From positions 1 through 34,121 of the forward strand of contig JAFSWG010000004.1 of assembly GCA_017444645.1 (NCBI GenBank): a DNA stretch of 34,121 nucleotides, given 5' to 3'. Source of the stretch: Acholeplasmatales bacterium. Its GTDB lineage: Bacteria > Bacillota_I > Bacilli_A > Acholeplasmatales > Anaeroplasmataceae. A program made the translations under genes and the position numbers. Under the pieces are notes generated by a model. That model was not told the DNA's origin. It searched no databases and saw nothing but the letters and a program-made list of their open reading frames with translations. This document shows, piece by piece, positions 1-7,346 of the stretch; the stretch's first letter is position 1, and every line of letters starts with the position of its first letter.

Positions 1-32
1 AATTTCATTATACTACTTTTTTAAAATTATGC

Positions 33-89
33 AAAAAAAGAATGAATGACATTCAACCGTGTTTTAACGGAATTTAGTCATTCATTCTT
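33..89 (-). terminator. Strong hairpin with T-run, minus strand
   Basis: A perfect 13-bp inverted repeat (arms 38-50 and 77-89) encloses a smaller inner stem (CCGT/ACGG around 57-70). Read on the minus strand it ends in seven T residues (33-39). It lies about 80 bases beyond a first terminator that already follows the sigma-factor gene, so it is either a back-up terminator or the end of a short transcript starting between the two. Confidence 0.7.
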
Positions 90-141
90 ACTGATTGAAA
101 TTTTCAACTATTTATAGCGGAATTTACTTTTTCAATTAACG

Positions 142-174
142 GAAAAAAAGAATCAAGCATAAAACCTGATTCTA
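142..174 (-). terminator. Terminator of the rlmB-sigma factor unit
   Basis: On the minus strand AGAATCA (167-173) pairs with TGATTCT (149-155), followed by a run of T residues. The left arm overlaps the TAG stop codon of the sigma-factor gene. Confidence 0.75.
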
Positions 175-702
175 ATTTAATTCTAAAATCCTTTTTAATT
201 CTTCTATTATTTTCCTATAACGCTTATAAACTATACTATAACGAATTTTTTTATCTTTCGCATATTCGGCTAATGAAGTATTACCAATAATACATTCATC
301 AAATAATTCTATTTTTTCCGGATCATCAAAATACATTCTGCCATAAATTCTCCTATTTTCACTAGAATAAATAGGCATTGACTCTTCTAGTACTATAACA
401 TTACAATAATCTGTATTTAAAAGTTTTAATATTCTTCTTCTAATTGTAACTGTAAAATATGTGAAAAAGGATGTATTTAAATTATCATTATAATTTTTCA
501 TACATGTAAATAATGCCATTCTCCCTTCTTGGACTAAATCTTCAAATCTAGAATCATACACTTTTACATATTCTTTTACTATTTTAATTATATATATTTC
601 ATACTTTTCGAAAAAAATATTAAAAGCCATTTCACTGCCTTCGTTAATTAAATATAGTAGTTCATAATCATTATAATTTTTATAATCATTGTAACTATTC
701 AA
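172..702 (-). CDS. SigH-like sigma-70 family RNA polymerase sigma factor
   Basis: A 176-residue protein with the layout of a small sigma-70 factor. Region 2 is clear: an acidic N-terminal helix (NDYELLYLINEGSEMAF), then the core-binding and -10-recognition segment with FEDLVQEGRMALF and the SFFTYFTVTIRRRI helix, near residues 50-95. The C-terminal part (SLAEYAKDKKIRYSIVYKRY) fits a short region 4 helix-turn-helix. It is about 40 residues shorter than Bacillus SigH (218 aa). Position supports SigH orthology, since Bacillus has cysS-mrnC-rlmB-rae1-sigH and here rlmB directly precedes it. The frame has no ATG before residue 25. A TTG at 700-702 is the only upstream start, with AGAAGG only about 3-4 bases ahead, and the gene overlaps rlmB by 8 bases, so translational coupling is likely. 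The regulon (competence, starvation or other) cannot be read from the sequence. Confidence 0.8.
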   Translation of the reverse strand: MNSYNDYKNYNDYELLYLINEGSEMAFNIFFEKYEIYIIKIVKEYVKVYDSRFEDLVQEGRMALFTCMKNYNDNLNTSFFTYFTVTIRRRILKLLNTDYCNVIVLEESMPIYSSENRRIYGRMYFDDPEKIELFDECIIGNTSLAEYAKDKKIRYSIVYKRYRKIIEELKRILELN

Positions 703-1408
703 TTTCCTTCTTTAAATCTTTTAGTACAATTCCTGCTGAAACTGATGCGTTTAAGCTATTAACATGCCCCGTCATTGGTATTGTGATTAAAAAATCACTT
801 TGCTTAACTAATGTCTTAGACATTCCAAATCCTTCTGAACCAATAATTACCGCAAGATTTAATGACTTATCAATATCTTCAGTTTTTGTTTTGCCTGAAG
901 CATCTGTACCTAAAATCCAATAATTCTTGTCGTGTAATCTTGTTACTGCAGTTAATAAACTATTAACATATGCTATCTTAACATATTCAATTGCCCCAGT
1001 TGAAACATGGGCAACAGTTTCAGTGATGAACGCAGAACGATTTTTAGGTAAAACAACCATATCATAGCTAAATGCGTCGACACTTCTTAGGATAGCTCCT
1101 AAATTATGTGGATCTTGAATACCATCTAAAAGTAATACTCTTCCACCTTTTTCAGGAATCATATCAAAAAATTCATCTCCATAGATAGTATAATCCTCAC
1201 GGTAGGCACCGTAACCTTGATTAGATGTTCCAAATTCTTTATCCATCTTATCTTTTGATAATAATTGATAGTGATAATTTCTTTTAGTTAAAATATCAAC
1301 TATATTCTTATCTTTCTTTGCTTGTGAGTCTAAAATAAAAACTTTTTTTAGAGGCGCACTGGCTCTTAAAGCCTCATATATACAGTTTTTACCATATATT
1401 TTTATCAT
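695..1408 (-). CDS. rlmB: 23S rRNA 2'-O-methyltransferase, TrmH/SpoU family (RlmB-type)
   Basis: A 237-residue SPOUT methyltransferase predicted to methylate a ribose in 23S rRNA (Gm2251 for E. coli RlmB) using S-adenosylmethionine. The N-terminal substrate-binding domain (IYGKNCIYEAL, about residues 3-75) is followed by the trefoil-knot catalytic domain. The three SPOUT motifs are visible: LLDGIQDPHNLGAILRSVDA (about 93-112, with the catalytic Asn-Arg pair), VIIGSEGFGMS and IPMTGHVNSLNASVSAGIVL. Length is normal for the family. An ATG at 1406-1408 is preceded by GGAG at a good distance, and an extended -10 promoter lies just upstream. It overlaps the sigma-factor gene, as expected for an operon. 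RlmB is favoured over other TrmH paralogues because of the cysS-mrnC-rlmB-sigH synteny. Confidence 0.93.
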   Translation of the reverse strand: MIKIYGKNCIYEALRASAPLKKVFILDSQAKKDKNIVDILTKRNYHYQLLSKDKMDKEFGTSNQGYGAYREDYTIYGDEFFDMIPEKGGRVLLLDGIQDPHNLGAILRSVDAFSYDMVVLPKNRSAFITETVAHVSTGAIEYVKIAYVNSLLTAVTRLHDKNYWILGTDASGKTKTEDIDKSLNLAVIIGSEGFGMSKTLVKQSDFLITIPMTGHVNSLNASVSAGIVLKDLKKEIE

Positions 1409-1438
1409 AATAAAATCTCCAATAAATGAACTAACTAA

Positions 1439-1447
1439 ATTATAACA
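1439..1447 (-). promoter_or_regulatory. Extended -10 promoter for rlmB-sigma factor
   Basis: The minus strand reads TGtTATAAT, a consensus extended -10, about 30 bases before the rlmB start codon and downstream of the ATPase terminator. The -35 is weak, as is common with extended -10 promoters. Confidence 0.6.
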
Positions 1448-1479
1448 ATAAATCTAATAAAATGAAAGTAATATTTAAT

Positions 1480-1504
1480 AAAGCCCCTGATAAACAGAGG
1501 CTTT
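1480..1504 (-). terminator. Terminator after the P-type ATPase gene
   Basis: On the minus strand AAAGCCTCTG (1495-1504) pairs with CAGGGGCTTT (1480-1489) with one mismatch around a 5-base loop, followed by an AT-rich tract. It separates the ATPase from rlmB, which has its own promoter. Confidence 0.6.
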
Positions 1505-1508
1505 TATA

Positions 1509-4500
1509 TTATTCTTGATCTTTCTTCTTGTTTTGTCCTTCTTTAGGACCAATCTTATTAATTCCTTTAACAATATATCTAGTTGCTTGTGTTGACCAAG
1601 GAACAGAATATTGGAAAATTCTCATAACAGGACCAGATAATAGACATAACATAATTAAGAAGATAAATGATGGTAAATTAATAATCTTAACTAAGCCACC
1701 TTTTTGAACTGAAATATAATTGCTTGATAATTGATAATCAGTTTTTACATCACTAATCATTAAATAATTATCATCAGTTAATACAGGATTTAAATTAGAT
1801 GTATTAGCTAGATAATCAGTATAGTAACCATCAATAATGAAGTGTCCTGCTTCAGTAATTTCAATTTGTGGTTTTATTTCTGTATTATTAATACCAACAG
1901 TAGTTCTTAAATTCTCACCAATCTTTGAGTAACTCTTTGTTGATTTAGAATATGTCATTATGCTGTAGAAAGTATCATAAATATTTTTATTATCCTTATT
2001 AACATAAACACATAATTCTCTTTCAGAATCATATACATTTATTTTATCAGAATTTTCATCTAAATAATCAGTAAATCCTTTTTCTTTTAAATCTTTAAAA
2101 GTAAAGTTTGTAGCTGGTAATACTCCATCAACATAAATTTGTTTTGTCTTAGTATTTAATGTATATTCATGTCCAATTTGATTTTTTATTGTATATGATG
2201 TTTCTTCATTTTCTACTGTTTCAGTACCATATACCTCAAATATAGTCTTACCAGAATCTAAACCTGATAAGTATATTGCACCCTGTAATTCAGATTTATT
2301 GGCATTTGTTGATACCTTTGGTAATTCTACAATATACGGAGTTTTTGATACTGAGCTATCTCTAGTATATGTAGCATAAATAGGCTCATTATTAACTAAT
2401 AATGTATAAGTTAAATCATCATTTTCTTTTAAAGATAATGAAAGCTGAGATGGTAACATAGATGTTAATGGTGCTTTATATTTATATTCAGGTGATGTTT
2501 GACCATTGATAATATATTCACCATTTTTAACTTCTACTGTTGGCATAATTGAGGCAACATATTCAGCTTTTTCTTTTACATATACACCATATTTAATCTC
2601 ATAATTATAATATGAATTAGATTTTGTTAATAAAATCTTAACAGGGGCATTTGTAGAAGGATCACCAAAATATAAATTACCATCGCCATCAGCTCTTAAT
2701 GTTGCTGTAATACCATCAGTATATGTTTTATTAGTAACTTCGTATCCACCTAAAATAATGTTACCAGTATCTGTATAGCTAATAGTTGGAATGTTTACCT
2801 GAGTATCTAATCTTAATTTTTTATCATATACGCCATCAACAAACGCTGTTGATGAGAATGAATAATAAATCTTTCCTGCTTCATTTTTATCATCAGGATC
2901 ACCATCTACTACATATAAATCTGTACTATTATTATTTTGTGTAGCTGAAAGAGATGTTATTTTTCCATCTACTACATATATTCCTGTTTCAGATTTATCT
3001 ACACTAGGATAATGGTTAATACTTGTGATTGTATAATCATTTGAATAATATTCTCCTGTAGGAAGTATTGGTCTAATTTCCAAGAATTTTGGTAAAACTA
3101 ATACTGCAAATAGGAATAATGTATAGCAGGTTGTAAATAGAGCTGCATGCATTGTATTAAATGGCTTACAAGCCTTATATAATACCATTAAGCAAGTATG
3201 AGTTGCAGCAACAATAATAATTGTATTTCTTGTAATAATATCTAAATACATAGCATCAGCTAAGCTAAATACTATTATTGATAACAATAATATTGTGAGG
3301 GCTCCTGGGAGAGCTTCTCTAATAACGTTATACAAGAACCTACCTTTAACAGGAGCATTATTTGGTTCATTTACCAAGAATAATGATGGTAAACCAATTG
3401 CTAGAGTATCAATTAAGAATAATTGATTTGTAGAAATAGGATAAGATCCTGTAATAACAGCCTCTATTGCTAGGAATAATGAGAAAATTGTTTTAGTTAA
3501 GAATAATGATGATACCTTTGTAACATTATTAATAACTCTTCTTCCTTCAGATACAACAAAAGGCATTGAATCAAAATTAGAATCTAATAATACTAAGTGA
3601 CTACAATTTCTTGCTGCTTCACTACCTGATGCAACAGCAATTGAACAGTCAGCTTCTCTTAATGCAAGGATATCGTTAACACCATCACCTGTCATGGCAA
3701 CAGTTCTACCTGATTCCTTTAATGTTTTAATTAAAATTTGTTTCTGTTTTGGAGAAACACGTCCAAATACAGTATATTTTAATGCGGCACGCATAACATC
3801 TGTATCTGTCATACCTTCAAGTGAAACATATTTTTCAGCACCTGTAATTCCAGCTCTTAAAGCAATTTTAGAAACTGTAATTGGATTATCACCTGATATA
3901 ACTCTAACTTCAACACCAGATTCTTTGAAATATCTAATAGTATTTATAGCATCTGGCCTAATTGTATCTTCAATTAAAATCATAGATACAACTTGATTTT
4001 CACCCTCAGGTAATTTTTCATTTTCAATAACACCAGGATTATATGCTAAGCATAAAACTCTATATCCTAAACCAGCATATTTATCTACATCTTTTTTATA
4101 TCTAGCATAATGTTCTTGTAATACAAACTCAGGAGCACCTAAGATATATGTTCCATATTTATCAAAAGTAACAGCTTGAAGCTTTCTTTGACTTGAGAAT
4201 GATATAGATGCAGTATGCTTAATTCTCTTACCTAAACCAAATTTTTCTTTTAAAGCTTGGCTTGTTAAGTTTCTATCAGGTAGAGCATTTAACATTGCGG
4301 AAATAACATTTCTTGTTGCTAAACCATTCATAACATTATAATCAATGACATTTTTAACAACCATTGTACCATCAGTAATTGTACCAGTCTTATCTAGACA
4401 AATGCAATTAACTCTCGCAAGCATTTCAATACAATATAATTCTTGAACCAATACTTTTCTTTGACCAAGTCTTATTACACCTACCATGAGGGCAATAGAT

Positions 4501-5573
4501 GACATTAAGAAAAGTCCAGATGGAATCATACCAATCATCGCACCTGCAGTTTTTCTAATACAGTTAACGATGTCTCCTGTATAATCACCACTTCTATAAT
4601 ACATAATTAAGAATAATGTACCACCAAATACGATTACAGGGACAGCCATTACTCTAATAATTAAGCTCAATGATTTTAACAAATCACTTTGTGGCTTCTT
4701 ATATGATTTAACTTGACTAGATAATTTTTCAATATAATTATCTTTTCCTACTTTGTCTACTCTTACTTTACATTTTCCTGAAACAACAAATGAACCACTA
4801 TATAAGCTATCACCAGGATTTTTGATTATTGCATCACTTTCACCTGTTAATAATGATTCATTTACTTCAATTGTTCCCTCAACAATAATTGAATCGGCAC
4901 AAATTTGATTTCCTGTTTCTAAAACTAAAATATCATCAAGTACTACCTCAGTTGTATCTATTTCAATTTCAGCGCCTTCTCTAATTACTACCGCAACTGG
5001 GGCAGACATTAAAGATAAGGAATCAATCATATTTTTAGCTTTAATTTCTTGGATAATACCAATTAAAATATTAGCTGTAACAATTGCTAAGAAGATTAAA
5101 TCTGTATATGCTCCTACAGCGATTAAAGCTCCAGCTATTAGGAACATCATAATATTAAAGAAAGATACGATATTTGTAAAAATAATCTTAGGAATAGATT
5201 TTGTCTTATTTTCATTGGATTTATTATTAAATCCATCAATTAATCTATCTTCAACAATTTCTTTAGTTAAACCATAATTAGGATCTGGTTCATACCTTTT
5301 TAAAGTTGTAGGATTCTTCTTAATATCTTTTTTTCTTTTTCTAATGGCTGCTTGTCTAAGCTTTTCTACTCTTTTTTCTTCTTTAGTCTTTTGACGTTGT
5401 TTAAGTTTTTCTTGACGAGGAGGTAAAACTGTAATTTCTTCAGTAATTTCTACTGTTTCTTCTTCCTTATTTTCAGGATAATCATTGTCAGCTTCTTGAT
5501 TTTCTTTTCTATTATCTTCTAAGAATTTTTCTAATTCTTCATCATTAAGTTCATCAACCTTAGTTTCTTTCAT
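1509..5573 (-). CDS. P-type cation-transporting ATPase (CtpE-like) with large extracytoplasmic insert
   Basis: A 1354-residue P-type ATPase. An unusual charged N-terminal tail (about residues 1-105, Glu- then Lys/Arg-rich) precedes the core. Core landmarks are the actuator motif LLTGES near 240, the M4 segment GMIPSGLFLMSSIAL, the phosphorylation motif DKTGT with Asp394, and the hinge MTGDGVND near 627. The M4 and following VLVQELYCIEMLARV resemble CtpE-type transporters, linked to Ca2+ uptake in mycobacteria, so a divalent-cation substrate is an inference. After the last helix pair (FTTCYTLFLFAVLVLPKF, ending near 832) there is a hydrophilic, beta-rich, Thr/Tyr/Asn-rich stretch of about 460 residues. 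One final helix (NLPSFIFLIMLCLLSGPVM, near 1300) and a Lys-rich tail follow. Topology puts the insert outside the cell. A strong AAAGGAGG precedes the ATG, and the gene overlaps mrnC by 14 bases. Confidence 0.93.
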   Translation of the reverse strand: MKETKVDELNDEELEKFLEDNRKENQEADNDYPENKEEETVEITEEITVLPPRQEKLKQRQKTKEEKRVEKLRQAAIRKRKKDIKKNPTTLKRYEPDPNYGLTKEIVEDRLIDGFNNKSNENKTKSIPKIIFTNIVSFFNIMMFLIAGALIAVGAYTDLIFLAIVTANILIGIIQEIKAKNMIDSLSLMSAPVAVVIREGAEIEIDTTEVVLDDILVLETGNQICADSIIVEGTIEVNESLLTGESDAIIKNPGDSLYSGSFVVSGKCKVRVDKVGKDNYIEKLSSQVKSYKKPQSDLLKSLSLIIRVMAVPVIVFGGTLFLIMYYRSGDYTGDIVNCIRKTAGAMIGMIPSGLFLMSSIALMVGVIRLGQRKVLVQELYCIEMLARVNCICLDKTGTITDGTMVVKNVIDYNVMNGLATRNVISAMLNALPDRNLTSQALKEKFGLGKRIKHTASISFSSQRKLQAVTFDKYGTYILGAPEFVLQEHYARYKKDVDKYAGLGYRVLCLAYNPGVIENEKLPEGENQVVSMILIEDTIRPDAINTIRYFKESGVEVRVISGDNPITVSKIALRAGITGAEKYVSLEGMTDTDVMRAALKYTVFGRVSPKQKQILIKTLKESGRTVAMTGDGVNDILALREADCSIAVASGSEAARNCSHLVLLDSNFDSMPFVVSEGRRVINNVTKVSSLFLTKTIFSLFLAIEAVITGSYPISTNQLFLIDTLAIGLPSLFLVNEPNNAPVKGRFLYNVIREALPGALTILLLSIIVFSLADAMYLDIITRNTIIIVAATHTCLMVLYKACKPFNTMHAALFTTCYTLFLFAVLVLPKFLEIRPILPTGEYYSNDYTITSINHYPSVDKSETGIYVVDGKITSLSATQNNNSTDLYVVDGDPDDKNEAGKIYYSFSSTAFVDGVYDKKLRLDTQVNIPTISYTDTGNIILGGYEVTNKTYTDGITATLRADGDGNLYFGDPSTNAPVKILLTKSNSYYNYEIKYGVYVKEKAEYVASIMPTVEVKNGEYIINGQTSPEYKYKAPLTSMLPSQLSLSLKENDDLTYTLLVNNEPIYATYTRDSSVSKTPYIVELPKVSTNANKSELQGAIYLSGLDSGKTIFEVYGTETVENEETSYTIKNQIGHEYTLNTKTKQIYVDGVLPATNFTFKDLKEKGFTDYLDENSDKINVYDSERELCVYVNKDNKNIYDTFYSIMTYSKSTKSYSKIGENLRTTVGINNTEIKPQIEITEAGHFIIDGYYTDYLANTSNLNPVLTDDNYLMISDVKTDYQLSSNYISVQKGGLVKIINLPSFIFLIMLCLLSGPVMRIFQYSVPWSTQATRYIVKGINKIGPKEGQNKKKDQE

Positions 5574-5958
5574 TATTTGCCTCCTCCTTTCGCTTAATTA
5601 TTAAATTAATAATTTCTTCTAGTCTTTCTTTATTTTTTAAATATAAATATCCGATTACAGCTTCAAAGCCTGTTGCGGATAAATATGTCTCAACATCTAT
5701 ATTTTTTCTTACTGAGCCTATATGAGAATTTCTTCCTCTTTTGTAAATAGCTAATTCTTCATCATTTAATATATTATCATTAATTAACCAATAAATAAAG
5801 TTAGCTTGATTTTTTCCACTAGTAAATTCTACACATTTTTTATTTAACACATTTACTTTAGAAAATCCTTTATTTAGTAAATACTCTCTAATATGCAATT
5901 CAAAAACTGCATCACCCAAATAGGCTAGTGATAGTCCATTTAGCTGATTATAATCCAT
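5560..5958 (-). CDS. mrnC: Mini-ribonuclease III
   Basis: A 132-residue stand-alone RNase III catalytic domain without a double-stranded RNA-binding domain. This is the Mini-III form, which trims 23S rRNA precursor ends in Bacillus. The RNase III signature LAYLGDAVFE (residues 11-20, with acidic Asp16 and Glu20) and the second acidic motif ATGFEAVIGYLYL near the C-terminus are both present. Its start codon shares one base with the cysS stop (TAATG), and its 3' end overlaps the ATPase gene, so all three are translationally linked. Adjacency to cysS is conserved in Firmicutes and supports the assignment. Confidence 0.95.
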   Translation of the reverse strand: MDYNQLNGLSLAYLGDAVFELHIREYLLNKGFSKVNVLNKKCVEFTSGKNQANFIYWLINDNILNDEELAIYKRGRNSHIGSVRKNIDVETYLSATGFEAVIGYLYLKNKERLEEIINLIIKRKEEANNERN

Positions 5959-7286
5959 TATAATATACCAGCTTCAACTAACTTATTTCTATAAATATCT
6001 GCAGTTTCAAAATCTTTATTAGATCTTGCTTCTTGCCATTTCTTGTAATTATCTAAATTTTCATCAGACATTTTTTCAACAAATAAATTAATACCTAATA
6101 CATCCATAATTGTCTTAAATGTATTTGTCTTAATAGCTAATGTATTATAATCTTTAGCTCTTAATGTCGTATTCATTGATTTGATAATTGTATTAATTAA
6201 TGTTAAAACATTTTGAACATTAAAATCATCATCCATTTGAGTCTTAAATTCGTTAATATCAGATTCATCAAGCTTATCTGTTAATAAGCCTTCATATTGT
6301 AATGTATAAAGTGCTTGTTTATAAGCTCTTTGCCATTTTTCATATTCCTTTTGATATTGATTTTTTAATTCTTCACTATATGAAATAATAGAACGATATG
6401 GAGCAAATAAGATTAAAGCTCTAATAACCATTCCATCAGTTGTATTATTTAAGTTTTTAACATAAATAACATTTCCTAATGATTTAGACATTTTTTCGCC
6501 TTCTAAATCAAGACGTCCAACATGGATCCAATATTTTGCTAAATGTGTCTTATATAAAGCTTCAAATTGAGCAATTTCATTTTCATGATGTGGAAATTTC
6601 AAATCCATTCCTCCACCATGAATATCTAATGCTGTACCAAATAGCTTATGGTTCATAACAACGCATTCTGTATGCCACCCAGGTCTACCACTACCAAATG
6701 GAGAATCCCATTTAATACCTTTATCTGTCTTTTTCCATAATGCAAAATCAAGTGGAGATTCCTTTTTTGAATTAACTTGAATTCTAGCACCAGACTCTAA
6801 ATCCTCTGATACTTGATTAGATAAGCATCCATAATCAGCAATTTTTGATACTCTGAAGAATACATCACCATCAACTGAATATGCATATCCCTTTTCAATT
6901 AATTCATTGATAAAAGAAATCATTTCATTAATATAATCTGTTGCGTGAGGAATCATATCAGGCTTTCTAGAACCAACCTTTTCAACAGAATCCCAATATG
7001 CATCTTCAAAGAATTTAGCAACTTCTGCCTCAGTTTTGTTTGAATCAATTGCTTTATTAATAATCTTATCATCAACATCAGTAATGTTAGATGCATAATT
7101 TACCTTATATCCTAAAAACTCTAAATATCTTCTTAACATATCATAGAAGATTACAGGTCTTGCATTACCAATATGAATGTAATTATAAACTGTAGGTCCA
7201 CATACATACATATTTACTTCTTTTTCTTTATTTGGAACAAATTCTTCTAATTTATTAGATAAAGAATTATAAATTTTAAGTGCCAT
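5958..7286 (-). CDS. cysS: Cysteinyl-tRNA synthetase
   Basis: A 442-residue class I aminoacyl-tRNA synthetase that charges tRNA-Cys with cysteine. The N-terminal MYVCGPTVY contains the zinc ligand Cys29. The ATP-binding HIGH motif appears as HIGN at 38-41, the other zinc-site elements as HTECVVMN and FPHHENE, and the second ATP motif KMSKS at 265-269. The C-terminal helical anticodon-binding part (QMDDDFNVQNVL and onward) is present, but the length is at the short end for CysS (about 460-470 usual). GGAGG precedes the ATG at a normal distance. It heads the cysS-mrnC-ATPase unit. No clear promoter is seen in the 60-base gap upstream, so read-through past the preceding terminator or a weak promoter is possible. 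Confidence 0.98.
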   Translation of the reverse strand: MALKIYNSLSNKLEEFVPNKEKEVNMYVCGPTVYNYIHIGNARPVIFYDMLRRYLEFLGYKVNYASNITDVDDKIINKAIDSNKTEAEVAKFFEDAYWDSVEKVGSRKPDMIPHATDYINEMISFINELIEKGYAYSVDGDVFFRVSKIADYGCLSNQVSEDLESGARIQVNSKKESPLDFALWKKTDKGIKWDSPFGSGRPGWHTECVVMNHKLFGTALDIHGGGMDLKFPHHENEIAQFEALYKTHLAKYWIHVGRLDLEGEKMSKSLGNVIYVKNLNNTTDGMVIRALILFAPYRSIISYSEELKNQYQKEYEKWQRAYKQALYTLQYEGLLTDKLDESDINEFKTQMDDDFNVQNVLTLINTIIKSMNTTLRAKDYNTLAIKTNTFKTIMDVLGINLFVEKMSDENLDNYKKWQEARSNKDFETADIYRNKLVEAGIL

Positions 7287-7309
7287 TTTTACTCCTCCAA
7301 TAAATAGTC

Positions 7310-7329
7310 TAAAAGAGCCTACTGGCTCT
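7310..7329 (-). terminator. Terminator between the GLUG lipoprotein and cysS
   Basis: On the minus strand AGAGCC (7324-7329) pairs with GGCTCT (7314-7319) around a 4-base loop and is followed by TTTT. It lies 17 bases after the lipoprotein stop codon and only about 24 bases before the cysS start codon, so it may act as an attenuator for cysS as well. Confidence 0.65.
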
Positions 7330-7346
7330 AATAGAAAATATATTAA

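Noticed and set aside
3694-3996. Open frame of 100 codons on the plus strand inside the P-type ATPase gene
   Set aside because: It is the complement of the highly conserved ATPase catalytic region, with no ribosome binding site and no recognisable protein. The same holds for plus-strand frames at 8125-8310, 8479-8676, 8713-8949, 16949-17269, 18966-19190, 23382-23693 and 27553-27759, and minus-strand frames at 10830-11045, 15324-15515 and 31122-31328.
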